The notes beneath the pieces are model-generated. The model saw only the letters and a list, made by a program, of their open reading frames with translations, made no database searches and was not told the origin of the DNA. A program made the position numbers and the translations under genes. From Nocardioides sp. (GTDB lineage Bacteria > Actinomycetota > Actinomycetes > Propionibacteriales > Nocardioidaceae), in NCBI RefSeq assembly GCF_030150155.1, contig NZ_JASLGR010000059.1, positions 1-64,000 on the forward strand: a stretch of DNA of 64,000 nt, read 5' to 3'. Positions 34,361 through 44,726 of this stretch are shown here, piece after piece. Position 1 is the stretch's first letter, and each line of letters starts with the position of its first letter.

Positions 34361-35853
34361 GGCACCTCGATCCGGCCGTCGATGCGTCGCGGCAGGCGCC
34401 ACAGGTTCCCGGAGCGAGCCGCCTCGGGCAGGCACAGCTCCGGCATCGACTGGTAGGTCACCGGCCGGACCCAGCGCTCCAGGGCCGAGGCGCCCACCGA
34501 GGTCGTCTCCGGTGCGGTCGTCGCGGGCCACGGGCCGCCGTGGTGCTGGGCCCAGGTCCAGGCCACGCCGGTCGGCCAGTCGTCGACCGTGACCCGGCCG
34601 ACCTGGCGCGACAGCGCACTGACCAGGGCCGGGGCGTCGGGGTCGGCGCTGCTGCCGTCGGTGACGACGGTGCCGGCGAGGCTGCCTTGGAGTAGGCCGA
34701 TCAGGTGGCGAAGCTCGGCGGTGTCGGCGTACTCCACGACGACAGCGACCGGGCCGAAGCACTCCTCCAGCAGACGCGACCCGCGAGAGAGGGCGATCGC
34801 CGGGGCCGCCAGCACGACGGCGTCGGCGCTCCACCCGGACTCGGCGCGGGGCACCCGAGCGACCTCCGTCGCACCGGCGGCGACCAGGGAGTCCAGGCCG
34901 AACCCGTACGCCTCGGCGATCGAGCGGGTCAGCATCAGGGGCGAAGGTGCGGCAGCACTCAGCGCCCGTCCGACGGCCTCGGCGACGCCGTGGCCCGCCG
35001 GCGCGAGCAGCAGCCCCGGCTTGGTGCAGAACTGTCCCGAGCCGAGGGTGAAGGAGCCGACGAAGCCGGCAGCGATCTGGTCGAGGCGTTCGACGGCGGT
35101 CGGGGTCATCGCCACCGGGTTGACGGTGCTCATCTCGGCGTACACCGGGATCACCACCGGGCGTTGCTGGGCCAGCCGCCACAGCGCCAGCCCACCAGCC
35201 TGGGAGCCGGTGAACCCGACGGCGGTGATGTCGTCGTGCACGACGAGCTGCTGACCGGCCTCGAGCCCCTGCACGGTGGCGATCGCACCGACCGGGCCGC
35301 CGGCGGCGGCGACGGCCTGCTGGGCGAGCTCGACCAGGGCGGCGTTGAGCAGCGGGTGGGCGGGATGGCCCTTGACCACCACCGGACAGCCCGCGGCCAG
35401 GGCCGAGGCGGTGTCGTTGCCCAGCGCACCGAAACCGAACGGGAAGTTGCTGGCCCCGAAGACCACCACCGGGCCACGCGGGTGGTGCAGCCGGACCAGA
35501 CGCGGACTGGTGGCCGTGGCCGAGTCCAGGCGCAGGCCCAGGTAGGAGCCCTCCTGAGCGACGGCGCCGTAGAACCGCAGCTGCGAGGCGGCCCGACCGA
35601 TCTCACCGTCGAGGCGGGCCAGCCCCAGGCCGGTCTCGGCGTCGGCGATCCTGGCCAGCCGCGTCCGGTCGCTCTCCAGGCGGTCGGCGATCGCCTCCAG
35701 CCAGGCGCGCCGCACCCACGGCGGCACCCGCTCCATCGCCGGGGCAGCCGCGACGGCGGAGGCCACCACCGCGTCGACCTCGGCACCGGTCGACTCCTCG
35801 ACGTGCCCGTTGACCTGGCCGTCGGCGGGTCGGTAGCTGGTGACGCGGGGCAC
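34357..35853 (-). CDS. Aldehyde dehydrogenase (NADP+, semialdehyde type)
   Basis: A 498-residue ALDH. The catalytic Cys is in LGSGQFCTKPGLLL and the general-base Glu in YAEMSTVNPV. The FGASNFPFGFGALGNDTASALAAG stretch (in part) is characteristic of 2,5-dioxovalerate / alpha-ketoglutarate semialdehyde dehydrogenases. It oxidises a short acid semialdehyde. In this operon the product could be glutarate, to be activated by the CoA-transferase. The GTG start is 3 bp after the PAP2 gene. Substrate is uncertain: the family usually forms 2-oxoglutarate. Confidence 0.88.
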   Translation of the reverse strand: MPRVTSYRPADGQVNGHVEESTGAEVDAVVASAVAAAPAMERVPPWVRRAWLEAIADRLESDRTRLARIADAETGLGLARLDGEIGRAASQLRFYGAVAQEGSYLGLRLDSATATSPRLVRLHHPRGPVVVFGASNFPFGFGALGNDTASALAAGCPVVVKGHPAHPLLNAALVELAQQAVAAAGGPVGAIATVQGLEAGQQLVVHDDITAVGFTGSQAGGLALWRLAQQRPVVIPVYAEMSTVNPVAMTPTAVERLDQIAAGFVGSFTLGSGQFCTKPGLLLAPAGHGVAEAVGRALSAAAPSPLMLTRSIAEAYGFGLDSLVAAGATEVARVPRAESGWSADAVVLAAPAIALSRGSRLLEECFGPVAVVVEYADTAELRHLIGLLQGSLAGTVVTDGSSADPDAPALVSALSRQVGRVTVDDWPTGVAWTWAQHHGGPWPATTAPETTSVGASALERWVRPVTYQSMPELCLPEAARSGNLWRLPRRIDGRIEVP

Positions 35854-35856
35854 GCG

Positions 35857-36720
35857 CTACTCGGACTCGCTCAGTGCGACCGGCTCCGGGGCCGCTGCCA
35901 GCCGGGCCGCCTGGCGGTGGCGGCTGACCCGACGGATCAGCTCCATCACGCCGTAGGCGATCGCGACGCAGGCCGCGCCGCCAAGGATGTCGAGCAGGAA
36001 GTGGTTGCCGGTGGCCATCACGACGATCACCTGGAGGACGGGGTAGAGCACCGCCGGGATCCGCCACCACTTCGACGGGAAGCCCCACATCTGGATCGAG
36101 CACCAGAACGCCCAGCCACAGTGCAGCGAGGGCATCGCGGCGAACTGGTTGGTGGCGTCACCGATGCCGCGCGGTGCCGAGGCGGCCGAGCCCCACCAGC
36201 CGTAGCTGGAGAAGTCCCGCATCACGTCGGCGATCCCGATGCCGGGGATCAGCCGCGGCGGTGCGGCGGGCCAGGCGGCGTAGATCACCAGCGCGATCCC
36301 CGAGGCGACCACGATCGCCCAGTAGCCGCGCCAGTAGTGCCAGCCGCCGTGCTTGCGCGAGACCAACAGCACCATCGGCGTCATCGCGTAGTGCATCAGG
36401 GCATAGAAGTAGCAGGCGCTCACCGCGATCACCGGGACCGTGCCGATCCAGGTGTTCAGCGGCAGCTCCAGGTGGTCGAAGATCCCACCCTCGACCCGCA
36501 GGATGTCCTGGGAGTGAGCGAACGCGGCACTGATGTCGGTCCCCTGCGCGGCGCGAATCAGGTTGTACGCCGTGAACAGGGCGATCAGCACACCGAGCTC
36601 GACCACCCAGTGCGCCCGCAGCGCCCCGACCGGGAGGGCCTTGGCCCCCGATCGGCCCTTCGACGCTGTCGCCATCGACGCGTCGGTCGACCTGGACTCC
36701 CCCACCTGACGGGTCGTCAT
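35857..36720 (-). CDS. PAP2 superfamily phosphatase / inositolphosphotransferase-like
   Basis: A 287-residue membrane protein with about six membrane segments. The phosphatase motifs are MPSLHCGWAFW and GNHFLLDILGG, the PSLHxxW/GNHFxxD form seen in inositolphosphotransferases of the Aur1/Ipt1 type rather than generic lipid phosphatases. It may transfer or hydrolyse a phospholipid head group. The reading frame continues upstream to 36828, but GGAGGCGACACG precedes the ATG at 36720. It is the first gene of the run that continues into the aldehyde dehydrogenase, with which it has no obvious pathway link. Confidence 0.85.
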   Translation of the reverse strand: MTTRQVGESRSTDASMATASKGRSGAKALPVGALRAHWVVELGVLIALFTAYNLIRAAQGTDISAAFAHSQDILRVEGGIFDHLELPLNTWIGTVPVIAVSACYFYALMHYAMTPMVLLVSRKHGGWHYWRGYWAIVVASGIALVIYAAWPAAPPRLIPGIGIADVMRDFSSYGWWGSAASAPRGIGDATNQFAAMPSLHCGWAFWCSIQMWGFPSKWWRIPAVLYPVLQVIVVMATGNHFLLDILGGAACVAIAYGVMELIRRVSRHRQAARLAAAPEPVALSESE

Positions 36721-36839
36721 CGTGTCGCCTCCGCTCGTTCGGAACCTGCCTGGATCTCCCCCATCGTGGCACTCCTCACAGCCCACACCAAGGATATTTG
36801 CAGGAGCGGTCCCAGAAATGGGGATCAATCAGGGGCGGC

Positions 36840-38174
<1,335 letters not shown>

Positions 38175-38225
38175 CCCTCCAGCCTGCCTTGCGCGTGGTC
38201 ACGCCGTCCAAGACTCATTCGGTAC

Positions 38226-38231
38226 TACCGT
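38226..38231 (+). promoter_or_regulatory. -10 box, leaderless promoter of the LysR gene
   Basis: TACCGT ends 8 nt before the GTG at 38240 and 14 nt before the ATG at 38246. It lies in the 65-bp region shared with the divergent dehydrogenase gene. Confidence 0.4.
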
Positions 38232-38239
38232 CATGCTCT

Positions 38240-39145
38240 GTGAGCATGGATCTGCGGCTGATCAAGTACTTCGTCTCCACCGCGGAGGCCGGCTCGGCCA
38301 CGGCCGCCGCCCGCGCCCTGCACGTCACCCAGCCGGTGCTCTCCCGCCAGCTGCGCCACCTCGAGCAGCAGCTCGGCCTGCACCTGTTCGACCGGGAGGG
38401 ACGCCGACTGCGGCTCTCCCGTGCCGGGGAGGCGTTCCTGCCCACCGCCCAGGAGCTGCTCCGCCATGCCGCGAACGCCGCCGGTGCTGCCCACAACCTC
38501 GCTGCGGGTGTGGTGACCGAGGTCCACATCGCCGCGCCGCCGAGCACCCTGACCGACGTGGTCGCGCCGTTCATCGCGACCCTGGGCCCCACCGAGCCGG
38601 TGCCGTTGGTGCGCGACATCGGCGGCGAGAGCGCCCAGGCAGCACTCGCGGCCGGGGCCGACCTGGCCGTGGTCACCACCCGGCCGGCTCGCTCGCTCGG
38701 CTCCCGGGCGCTGATGGTCTGCCCGGTCTGGGCCTACGTCGCCCCCGACGACCCGTGGGCGGGGCGCTCCAGCGTCGACGTGAGCGAGCTGCCCGAGCGG
38801 ACCCTGATCGTGCTCCAGCCCCAGTTCCAGCCCCGTGCCCTGCTCGACGCGGCCCTCAACAGCACCGGACCCGGCTACGGCGACGTGATCGAGGTCGGCA
38901 ACACCCAGGTCGCCCAGGCGATCGCGGCCACCGGGCGCGGTGTGGCGGTCGTCTCCGACGATGCCCGCTTCGACCTGGTCCCGCTGCTGATCTCGGTGCC
39001 CGGGGGCTACCTCCAGATCCGGCTCTTCGCTGCCTGGGAGCGCCAGCACCACGCCGCCGTACTGCTGGAGGACTGGGCCGACCGGCTGGGGGCGTTCTGC
39101 CTGCACCGTTACGGCCCGGGACTGGCCGCCGAAGGCATCAGCTGA
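38240..39145 (+). CDS. LysR family regulator
   Basis: A 301-residue LysR protein (299 residues if ATG 38246 is used). The N-terminal HTH is typical: YFVSTAEAGSATAAARALHV, then TQPVLSRQLRHLEQQLGLHLF. The C-terminal periplasmic-binding-like effector domain follows. It diverges from the amino-acid dehydrogenase gene and probably regulates both it and itself. Its 3' end overlaps the APC permease gene by 8 bp. Confidence 0.9.
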   Translation: MSMDLRLIKYFVSTAEAGSATAAARALHVTQPVLSRQLRHLEQQLGLHLFDREGRRLRLSRAGEAFLPTAQELLRHAANAAGAAHNLAAGVVTEVHIAAPPSTLTDVVAPFIATLGPTEPVPLVRDIGGESAQAALAAGADLAVVTTRPARSLGSRALMVCPVWAYVAPDDPWAGRSSVDVSELPERTLIVLQPQFQPRALLDAALNSTGPGYGDVIEVGNTQVAQAIAATGRGVAVVSDDARFDLVPLLISVPGGYLQIRLFAAWERQHHAAVLLEDWADRLGAFCLHRYGPGLAAEGIS

Positions 39146-41051
39146 CGTGCACGTGCGGGCGCCGGTCGCGGTCGGGCTCGGCACGGCGCAGGATCTCCCG
39201 GGTGATCGGGGCGATCTCCCCCTCGCCCAGGAACAGGAACCGCAGCGCGTTGCGCAGCGGGTTGCCCTCGGTCCAAGCGAAGTAGATGTGCGGCCGCAGC
39301 CCGGTCACGTCGCGGATGTGGAGCAGCAGCGCGGCCAGCGCGTTGGGCACGCTCGGAGCGCGCATCCGCAGCACCCGATGCTTGCCGTACGCCGTCACGC
39401 CGTGCACCTCCAGGCGGGCGCTGAACTCCGACGGGTCGGTGACGGTGACCTCGACGAAGAGCCAGTCCTCGCGTTGGAGGTGGTTGTCGGCACAGGCCTC
39501 GACGACCTTGGCCCGGTACTCGGCCTCGTTGAGGTCGCCGTGCTCGTTGGCGACCAGCCGGATGGTGTTACTGGGGTGGTGGCGCAGCAAGTGCAGGGCG
39601 GCGTCGTCGAGCTCGACGTCGGTGATCCGCAGCTCGAAGGCCCGGTAGGTCCGTGAGATCGCCGAGACGATCAGGATCGCGGCGATGAAGCAGGCCGCGA
39701 TCTTGAGGCCGTCGGGACGCTCGATGCAGTTGTTGACCAGGGTGTAGACGAACACCAGGGCGATCAGCCCGAAGACCACGGTGCCGACTCGCTGGCGGCG
39801 GCGCCGCGCCTCCAGGGTCACCGCCACCGCGGCCGAGGTCATCAGCACCAGCACCCCGGTCGCGTAGGCGCCGCCCTGGGCGCTGACGCTGGCGTGGAAG
39901 ATCGCGGTGATCAGGAACGCGATCGCGGTGATGATCACGACCAGCGGCCGGGTGGCCCCGGCCCACTGCGGCGACATCCCGTAACGCGGCAGGTACCGCG
40001 GGATCAGGTTGAGCAGCCCGGCCATCGCCGAGGCACCGGCGAACCACAGGATGAGCAGGGTGGAGACGTCGTACACGGTGCCGAAGCCGGAGCCGAGGTA
40101 GAGGTGCGCCAGGTAGGCCAGGGCCCGGCCGTCGGCGGCTCCGCCGGGCTCGAAGGCGCTCTGCGGGATCAGCAGGGTGCACACGATCGAGCTGGTCACC
40201 AGGTACAGGCTCATGATCAGGGCGGCGGTGGTGAGCAGTCGTCGGGTGTTGCGGATCCGGCCGACCGGATGGGCCTCGGTGTCCTCGGCGTCGCCGCGGA
40301 CCTGCGGCATCACCGCTACCCCGGTCTCGAACCCCGACATGCCCAGGGCGAGCTTCGGGAACACGATCAGGGAGACCCCGACCATCGCCAGCACGCTGCC
40401 GTGCGAGGTGGTCAGGCCGTGGCGCCAGTCCCCGATCACGGCGGTGTGGCTGGCGACCTTGGCCAGGCAGACCACGATCACGACGGCGTTCAGAGTGAGG
40501 TAGACCGAGACCAGGGTGACAGCGATCCCGATCGCCTCGGTGAACCCGCGCAGGAAGACGGCGCCGAGGAGAGCCAGCAGCGCGTACGTCGCCCACGCCT
40601 GGTGACCTGCCAGCACGGAGGGCACATGCGGGTTCTGCACCAGGTGGGTGGCGCCGTCGGCCGCCGAGAGCGTCATCGTGATCACGAAGTCGGTGACGGC
40701 GAAGCCGAGCAGCACGAGCACGAAGACCTTGCCGCCCCAGCGCCCCAGCAGATGCTCCAGCATCGCGATCGAGCCCTGCCCGTGCGGCGAGGCCTCCGCC
40801 ACCCGCCTGTAGACCGGCAGCGCCCCCAGCAAGGTCAGCGCGACCAGCACGATCGTGGCCAACGGCGAGAGCAGACCGGCGGCGATCGCCGCGATCCCGG
40901 GCTGGTAGCCGAGGCTGGAGAAGTAGTCGACGCCGGTCAGGCACATCACCCGCCACCACGGTGAGGTCCGTTCCGCAGGCCCGGACTCCGGGGCGCTGGG
41001 GGCCGGAGCCGTCTCGACGTGCTTCACCTGCTCAGCATGGACCCTGGACAC
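39138..41051 (-). CDS. APC-superfamily permease with C-terminal cytoplasmic domain
   Basis: A 637-residue transporter. About twelve membrane segments occupy residues 35-480, beginning CLTGVDYFSSLGYQPGIAAI. The last 150 residues are hydrophilic (ITDVELDDAALHLLRHHPSN onward) and resemble a soluble regulatory domain. The family imports amino acids; the substrate is not evident. It is encoded by itself, convergent with the LysR gene. The GTG start at 41051 is tentative, as later GTG codons in the N-terminal tail would also work. Confidence 0.82.
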   Translation of the reverse strand: MSRVHAEQVKHVETAPAPSAPESGPAERTSPWWRVMCLTGVDYFSSLGYQPGIAAIAAGLLSPLATIVLVALTLLGALPVYRRVAEASPHGQGSIAMLEHLLGRWGGKVFVLVLLGFAVTDFVITMTLSAADGATHLVQNPHVPSVLAGHQAWATYALLALLGAVFLRGFTEAIGIAVTLVSVYLTLNAVVIVVCLAKVASHTAVIGDWRHGLTTSHGSVLAMVGVSLIVFPKLALGMSGFETGVAVMPQVRGDAEDTEAHPVGRIRNTRRLLTTAALIMSLYLVTSSIVCTLLIPQSAFEPGGAADGRALAYLAHLYLGSGFGTVYDVSTLLILWFAGASAMAGLLNLIPRYLPRYGMSPQWAGATRPLVVIITAIAFLITAIFHASVSAQGGAYATGVLVLMTSAAVAVTLEARRRRQRVGTVVFGLIALVFVYTLVNNCIERPDGLKIAACFIAAILIVSAISRTYRAFELRITDVELDDAALHLLRHHPSNTIRLVANEHGDLNEAEYRAKVVEACADNHLQREDWLFVEVTVTDPSEFSARLEVHGVTAYGKHRVLRMRAPSVPNALAALLLHIRDVTGLRPHIYFAWTEGNPLRNALRFLFLGEGEIAPITREILRRAEPDRDRRPHVHVS

Positions 41052-41192
41052 CGTTCGCGTCCTGCATCAGTGCGAGGCGCGTCGGCGGCGGGCAGAGGCT
41101 GGCGTTGGTCGACGGCGGCTTCCAGAAACCTCAACGGTTCCCGTGCTCCGGAAGCCGTAGGTCGGACTGGGGCGGCACAACTAGAGCATGCA

Positions 41193-41212
41193 AACCGGGC
41201 TTAGTTCCGGTT
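41193..41212 (-). terminator. Small hairpin at the end of the GIY-YIG gene
   Basis: AACCGG (minus strand) pairs with CCGGTT around 8 nt; the loop contains the stop codon TAA. It is a short stem, and weak as a terminator. Confidence 0.35.
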
Positions 41213-42013
41213 GAGGCCGTGCCGGACCGAGTCGAGGGCGACCTTGAAGTGCGACTCGGCCGCGTTGATGACCGACGTCGGCGTGGAGGGGTCGAAGACC
41301 CGCAGCACTGAGAATCGGAACGACGACGGGTCGACCCTTTTCAGTTCCACGTTGCCGCCGTGACCGTTGGTGGCGTACTGCGTCCATCGCTGGAGGATGT
41401 TCTCGGCGCCGTCGGCCTTGCCGACGTAGTGGCGGCCGTCGCGGGTGTCGGTGATCAGGTAGATCCCCACGACCGCTGACAGGGCTGTGCGCCAGGCGGC
41501 GTAGCGATGCTCGCGCATCACGGCTTGCAGCGTCGGATGGTCCAGCACCAGGCGGTCGAAGCCGGGAAAACGGATGGGATGGGAGTCGGCGATCTCCATG
41601 ACCGGGTAGGTCGCTGCGGTCGGGCCGGTCAGGCGCCAGGTCCGGGGCGAGCGCCAGCCGAGTACGAGGCGACCGGTGAGGTCGGCGAGGGCGTCGGTGC
41701 GTTCCAGGTTGAAGCGGCGCTGGAACGACACGTCGTGCGGCACCTCGCCGTGGTTGACCACGACACCCCACAGTCGCGCTCGGTCGCCACCCTCAGCGAT
41801 GAAGATCACCCAGGTCCGGGCGGGGTTCAACGGGAACTTCCGGGTGCTCGCTGACTGGACGCTGGTGTACTCCCGGATCTCCTCGTCCGTGGAGTTGGCG
41901 GTGATCGGGATGGTGCCGTCGTCATGGTCCGCATCGAGCGCGTGCCGGATCACGAGGATTTCCGTCGGGTTGATGGCGGCCGCCGCGAGGACGGAGCCGA
42001 GCGTGAGCGTCAT
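41201..42013 (-). CDS. GIY-YIG endonuclease with unknown N-terminal domain
   Basis: A 270-residue protein. The GIY-YIG nuclease domain is at the C-terminus: GIY at 183-185, YVG at 196-198, Arg209 in the catalytic helix, Glu253 as metal ligand and Asn268. All core residues are present. Residues 1-175 form an alpha/beta domain I do not recognise, starting VLAAAAINPTEILVIRHALD. The ATG overlaps the stop of the DUF5677-like gene (TGATG). Stand-alone GIY-YIG proteins of this layout include restriction-type and mobile-element nucleases; a defence role is possible but not shown. Confidence 0.82.
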   Translation of the reverse strand: MTLTLGSVLAAAAINPTEILVIRHALDADHDDGTIPITANSTDEEIREYTSVQSASTRKFPLNPARTWVIFIAEGGDRARLWGVVVNHGEVPHDVSFQRRFNLERTDALADLTGRLVLGWRSPRTWRLTGPTAATYPVMEIADSHPIRFPGFDRLVLDHPTLQAVMREHRYAAWRTALSAVVGIYLITDTRDGRHYVGKADGAENILQRWTQYATNGHGGNVELKRVDPSSFRFSVLRVFDPSTPTSVINAAESHFKVALDSVRHGLNRN

Positions 42014-42819
42014 CAGTCGTCTCCCCCGCTGCACGCCGGGTCCGCGGCGCCGCTGGGCGGCTCCGGCATGAGCGCTGCGACGTTCCCCGGCCCCAGTACT
42101 GCTGACCATCGGCTCAGGTCGTCGGTCAGGATGCCGCCGGGGAGCATCCGGCTGTAGACGCCGAGGGCCGCATGCGTCATGGCAGTGCAGATCGACGTGA
42201 CGTCGCTCGGCCTGGAGGGGTCGTCTCCTCGAAGGGTGAACTCAAGCGCCGCGGTCGGGTCGTAGTCGTAGTACGTCTTGGCCGACATGTAGGAGGCGTG
42301 CGACGTCCATGACTCGACCAGCCAGGCACGGTAAACGACCCCGAGCCCGTACCGCTCAGCGGCGTGTCTGGTCCTGGCCAGGGCGTCGGCCGGGAGCGAT
42401 GCTTTGTCCGTCTCGAGGCTCCGCAGTTCGTCGACCGCCTTGATGATGTCCGGGTCAAGCTTCCACCCGGCGCTCTCGGCTTCCTTGAACCGACTGAGTT
42501 CGTGCTGCCATGCCCGTAGGAGCGCTTGAAAGGCGTCGCCACGCTGTTCGGTGACCCAATGCAACGCGATGAGGTGCTCCGCCATTGAACGGACCATCGG
42601 TGAGGCCTCGGTCGCGAACCCGTCAGAGTCGAGCCGGATCGCAGCGTGCGCGGTTCGTACGACTCTGGCCGTCCAGCCGTAGGCGACCAGGAGGGCCTCA
42701 ACGCCAGCCACGTCGCTGAACGACGTGAGGTCCACCGGCCCTGTCTCCGGTGCTGGCAGGTCACGGAACCGGGCGAGCATCTCCTCGAAGACGGCACGGC
42801 ACTCATCATCGGTGGGCAT
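42013..42819 (-). CDS. DUF5677-like protein of unknown function
   Basis: A 268-residue, mainly helical cytoplasmic protein. A central stretch VRSMAEHLIALHWVTEQRGDAFQALL resembles the DUF5677 family, whose function is unknown. No nuclease or nucleotide-binding motif is visible. The ATG at 42819 is preceded by CAGGAT at 7 nt, consistent with a leaderless transcript; a Met three codons earlier is the alternative. It is co-transcribed and translationally coupled to the GIY-YIG nuclease gene, so the pair probably act together. Family assignment is tentative. Confidence 0.6.
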   Translation of the reverse strand: MPTDDECRAVFEEMLARFRDLPAPETGPVDLTSFSDVAGVEALLVAYGWTARVVRTAHAAIRLDSDGFATEASPMVRSMAEHLIALHWVTEQRGDAFQALLRAWQHELSRFKEAESAGWKLDPDIIKAVDELRSLETDKASLPADALARTRHAAERYGLGVVYRAWLVESWTSHASYMSAKTYYDYDPTAALEFTLRGDDPSRPSDVTSICTAMTHAALGVYSRMLPGGILTDDLSRWSAVLGPGNVAALMPEPPSGAADPACSGGDD

Positions 42820-42826
42820 GGTCAGC

Positions 42827-42832
42827 ATCCTG
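42827..42832 (-). promoter_or_regulatory. -10 box of the DUF5677-like/GIY-YIG operon
   Basis: CAGGAT on the minus strand ends 7 nt before the ATG at 42819. Confidence 0.35.
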
Positions 42833-43447
42833 AGTCCTGGCGGGTGGCTGAGACAACTGCGTCAGCGAGGTCCACCTTCGGGGTTGTTCATGCCCGGACC
42901 CGTACGGTCGCGCGCCATCCGGGTCTGCCTGAGGCGCTGTGGCGATCGTCGATGACCAGGTCATCGATTGCCTAGCGCAGTCGGGGCCTCTCCATCGAGC
43001 AGACGCACCGGTTTGATCGTGCGATCTCGCGCCGATCGGGCGCGAACCGCGCCGATGCCGCCCTCGACGGTACGCCGCTCTTGTAGGGCGTTCATTTCGC
43101 GCCACCCCAGGCCCTAGCCTTCTCCTGCGCGCTCAGTCTCCAAGATTGCTGCGGCGGACCGTTGGGCGATGTACCGAGCCCAGGGCCAACGCGCACCTCG
43201 TCGATCTGGTGGACGAGGTCTGTGACGGGGCTGACTCGCTCCTTCGGCTGGAGGCCGAACCGGCCAAGAGGCGTCAAGGCCCAACCGGTCGCGTCCAAGC
43301 AGGCGCGCGGCCAGGTAGACGTGAGGGAAGCGTCGGGCAGTTCTCGCTGCGCTCACCTCGGCCGCTGAAGGCGCCCACTCACTCACCTAGATCGTGAGGA
43401 TGGCCCACCGGTCAGGCGGGTGAACCAGAAATGTCGGTGGCTTCTCA
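42829..43447. other. Intergenic region of about 620 bp without a convincing gene
   Basis: Short open frames on both strands are broken and have no coding character that I can defend. Two overlapping minus-strand fragments around 43092-43386 might together be a decayed, frameshifted gene. The region lies between the GIY-YIG pair and the DUF222-HNH gene. Confidence 0.55.
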
Positions 43448-43453
43448 TAGCGT
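43448..43453 (+). promoter_or_regulatory. -10 box, leaderless promoter of the DUF222-HNH gene
   Basis: TAGCGT ends 7 nt before the ATG at 43461, which decides that start over the upstream ATG at 43431. Confidence 0.5.
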
Positions 43454-43460
43454 GGTGGGT

Positions 43461-44726
43461 ATGAAGCCGAGTGGCTCGGACCCCGTGACCAGCAGTGCTG
43501 AGGCACTGTTGGAGGGCTGGCGCGTCGACCAGGCCAAGGCTCGGCGTCGGGAGGTCAAGGCCCTGGACAAGGCCATCAGTTGGCTGACACTCGTGGCAGA
43601 TTCCGGCCCGGCTGAGAAGCGGTACGGCCTGGAGATGCCCGTGGGCGGCGATGGTTGCCCGCCGGTGTCCGAAGTGGCGGTGGCCGAGTTTGCCGCGTTC
43701 GCTCAGATGAGCCCGCGTGCCGCCTTGTCGTACCTCGCAGATGCCTGGGATCTGGCGTGGCGGTTCCCCGAGACCCTCGCTGCCGTGCGTGACGGCAGGG
43801 ACGAGGTGTGGCGAGCCCGGCAGGTCGCCGCGACACTCCGCGGTGTGCCGCTGGAGGGTGCGCGGTACGTCGATGAGGTGATCGCCCCGATCGCGGATCG
43901 GGTCGGGATGGCCCGGCTACGGCGGATGGTGGTCGTCGCGGAGATCCTGAGTGACCCCGACGCGGCGGTGGCCCGCGCGAGGGCAGCAGCCGAGGGTCGG
44001 TCGATCAGCGTGTCCGGGACCGGGCAGCCCGACGGCCTCGCCGATGTGTTCGGCCGTCTGGACGCCGCCGACGCAGCGGACTTCGAGGCCGTGATCCAAG
44101 AGGTCGCGGCAGAGCTTGCCTCCCTCGACCCCACGGAACCCGGCCAGGAGCCTGAACCCCTCGACGTCCGCCGCGCCAAGGCAGTCGGGGTGATCGCACG
44201 ACGCCAGTTGGCTGGATCAGCCGAGGAGACTCCCGGTGCGGTGACGCGGGTGGTGCACACCTACGTCCACCTCGCCCCCGACTCACCCATCGCCCACGTC
44301 GAGTCGGGGAACACCCTCGCCCCGGTCGAACGCGTGGCGGAGTGGTGCCGGACCGCCGGGACCAAGGTCATCATCCGCCCCGTCCTCGACCTCGCCACCC
44401 CGCACACCCGCGACGGGTACGTCCCCACCGAGGTCATGCGGGAACAAGCAGTCCTGATCAACCGGACCTGCGTCCACCCCTGGTGCGACCGCCCGGCGAG
44501 GGCCTGCGATTTGGACCACATCAGGCCGTACACCAAAGACGGCCCACCCGGCCAGACCACCAGCACCAACCTCGCCCCACTGTGCCGCCACCACCACCGC
44601 CTCAAGACCCACAGCGGCTGGCAATACCAGCACCTCGAACCAGGGGTCTTCCTCTGGACCACCCCGGCAGGGCGGCACTACCTCCGCACCCCGAGCGGAA
44701 CGACAGTGGTCGCGGACCCGCCCTAA
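43461..44726 (+). CDS. DUF222 / HNH endonuclease (13E12-repeat type)
   Basis: A 421-residue protein. The N-terminal DUF222 domain (about 15-300) precedes a C-terminal HNH nuclease (about 345-395). The nuclease has the zinc pairs CVHPWC and LCRHHHRL and the catalytic DLDHIRPY. DUF222-HNH genes are repeated many times in Mycobacterium and Nocardioides genomes and resemble homing-type mobile genes, although no intron or intein is seen here. The gene overlaps the convergent antiporter gene by 4 bp. Confidence 0.9.
   Translation: MKPSGSDPVTSSAEALLEGWRVDQAKARRREVKALDKAISWLTLVADSGPAEKRYGLEMPVGGDGCPPVSEVAVAEFAAFAQMSPRAALSYLADAWDLAWRFPETLAAVRDGRDEVWRARQVAATLRGVPLEGARYVDEVIAPIADRVGMARLRRMVVVAEILSDPDAAVARARAAAEGRSISVSGTGQPDGLADVFGRLDAADAADFEAVIQEVAAELASLDPTEPGQEPEPLDVRRAKAVGVIARRQLAGSAEETPGAVTRVVHTYVHLAPDSPIAHVESGNTLAPVERVAEWCRTAGTKVIIRPVLDLATPHTRDGYVPTEVMREQAVLINRTCVHPWCDRPARACDLDHIRPYTKDGPPGQTTSTNLAPLCRHHHRLKTHSGWQYQHLEPGVFLWTTPAGRHYLRTPSGTTVVADPP

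Noticed and set aside
41201..43447. Prophage or integrated plasmid fragment
   Set aside because: No integrase, attachment repeats or structural genes are present; only two small coupled genes and a gap.
43460..44726. Insertion sequence or transposase
   Set aside because: The gene is a DUF222-HNH nuclease, with no DDE motif, terminal inverted repeats or target duplication visible around it.
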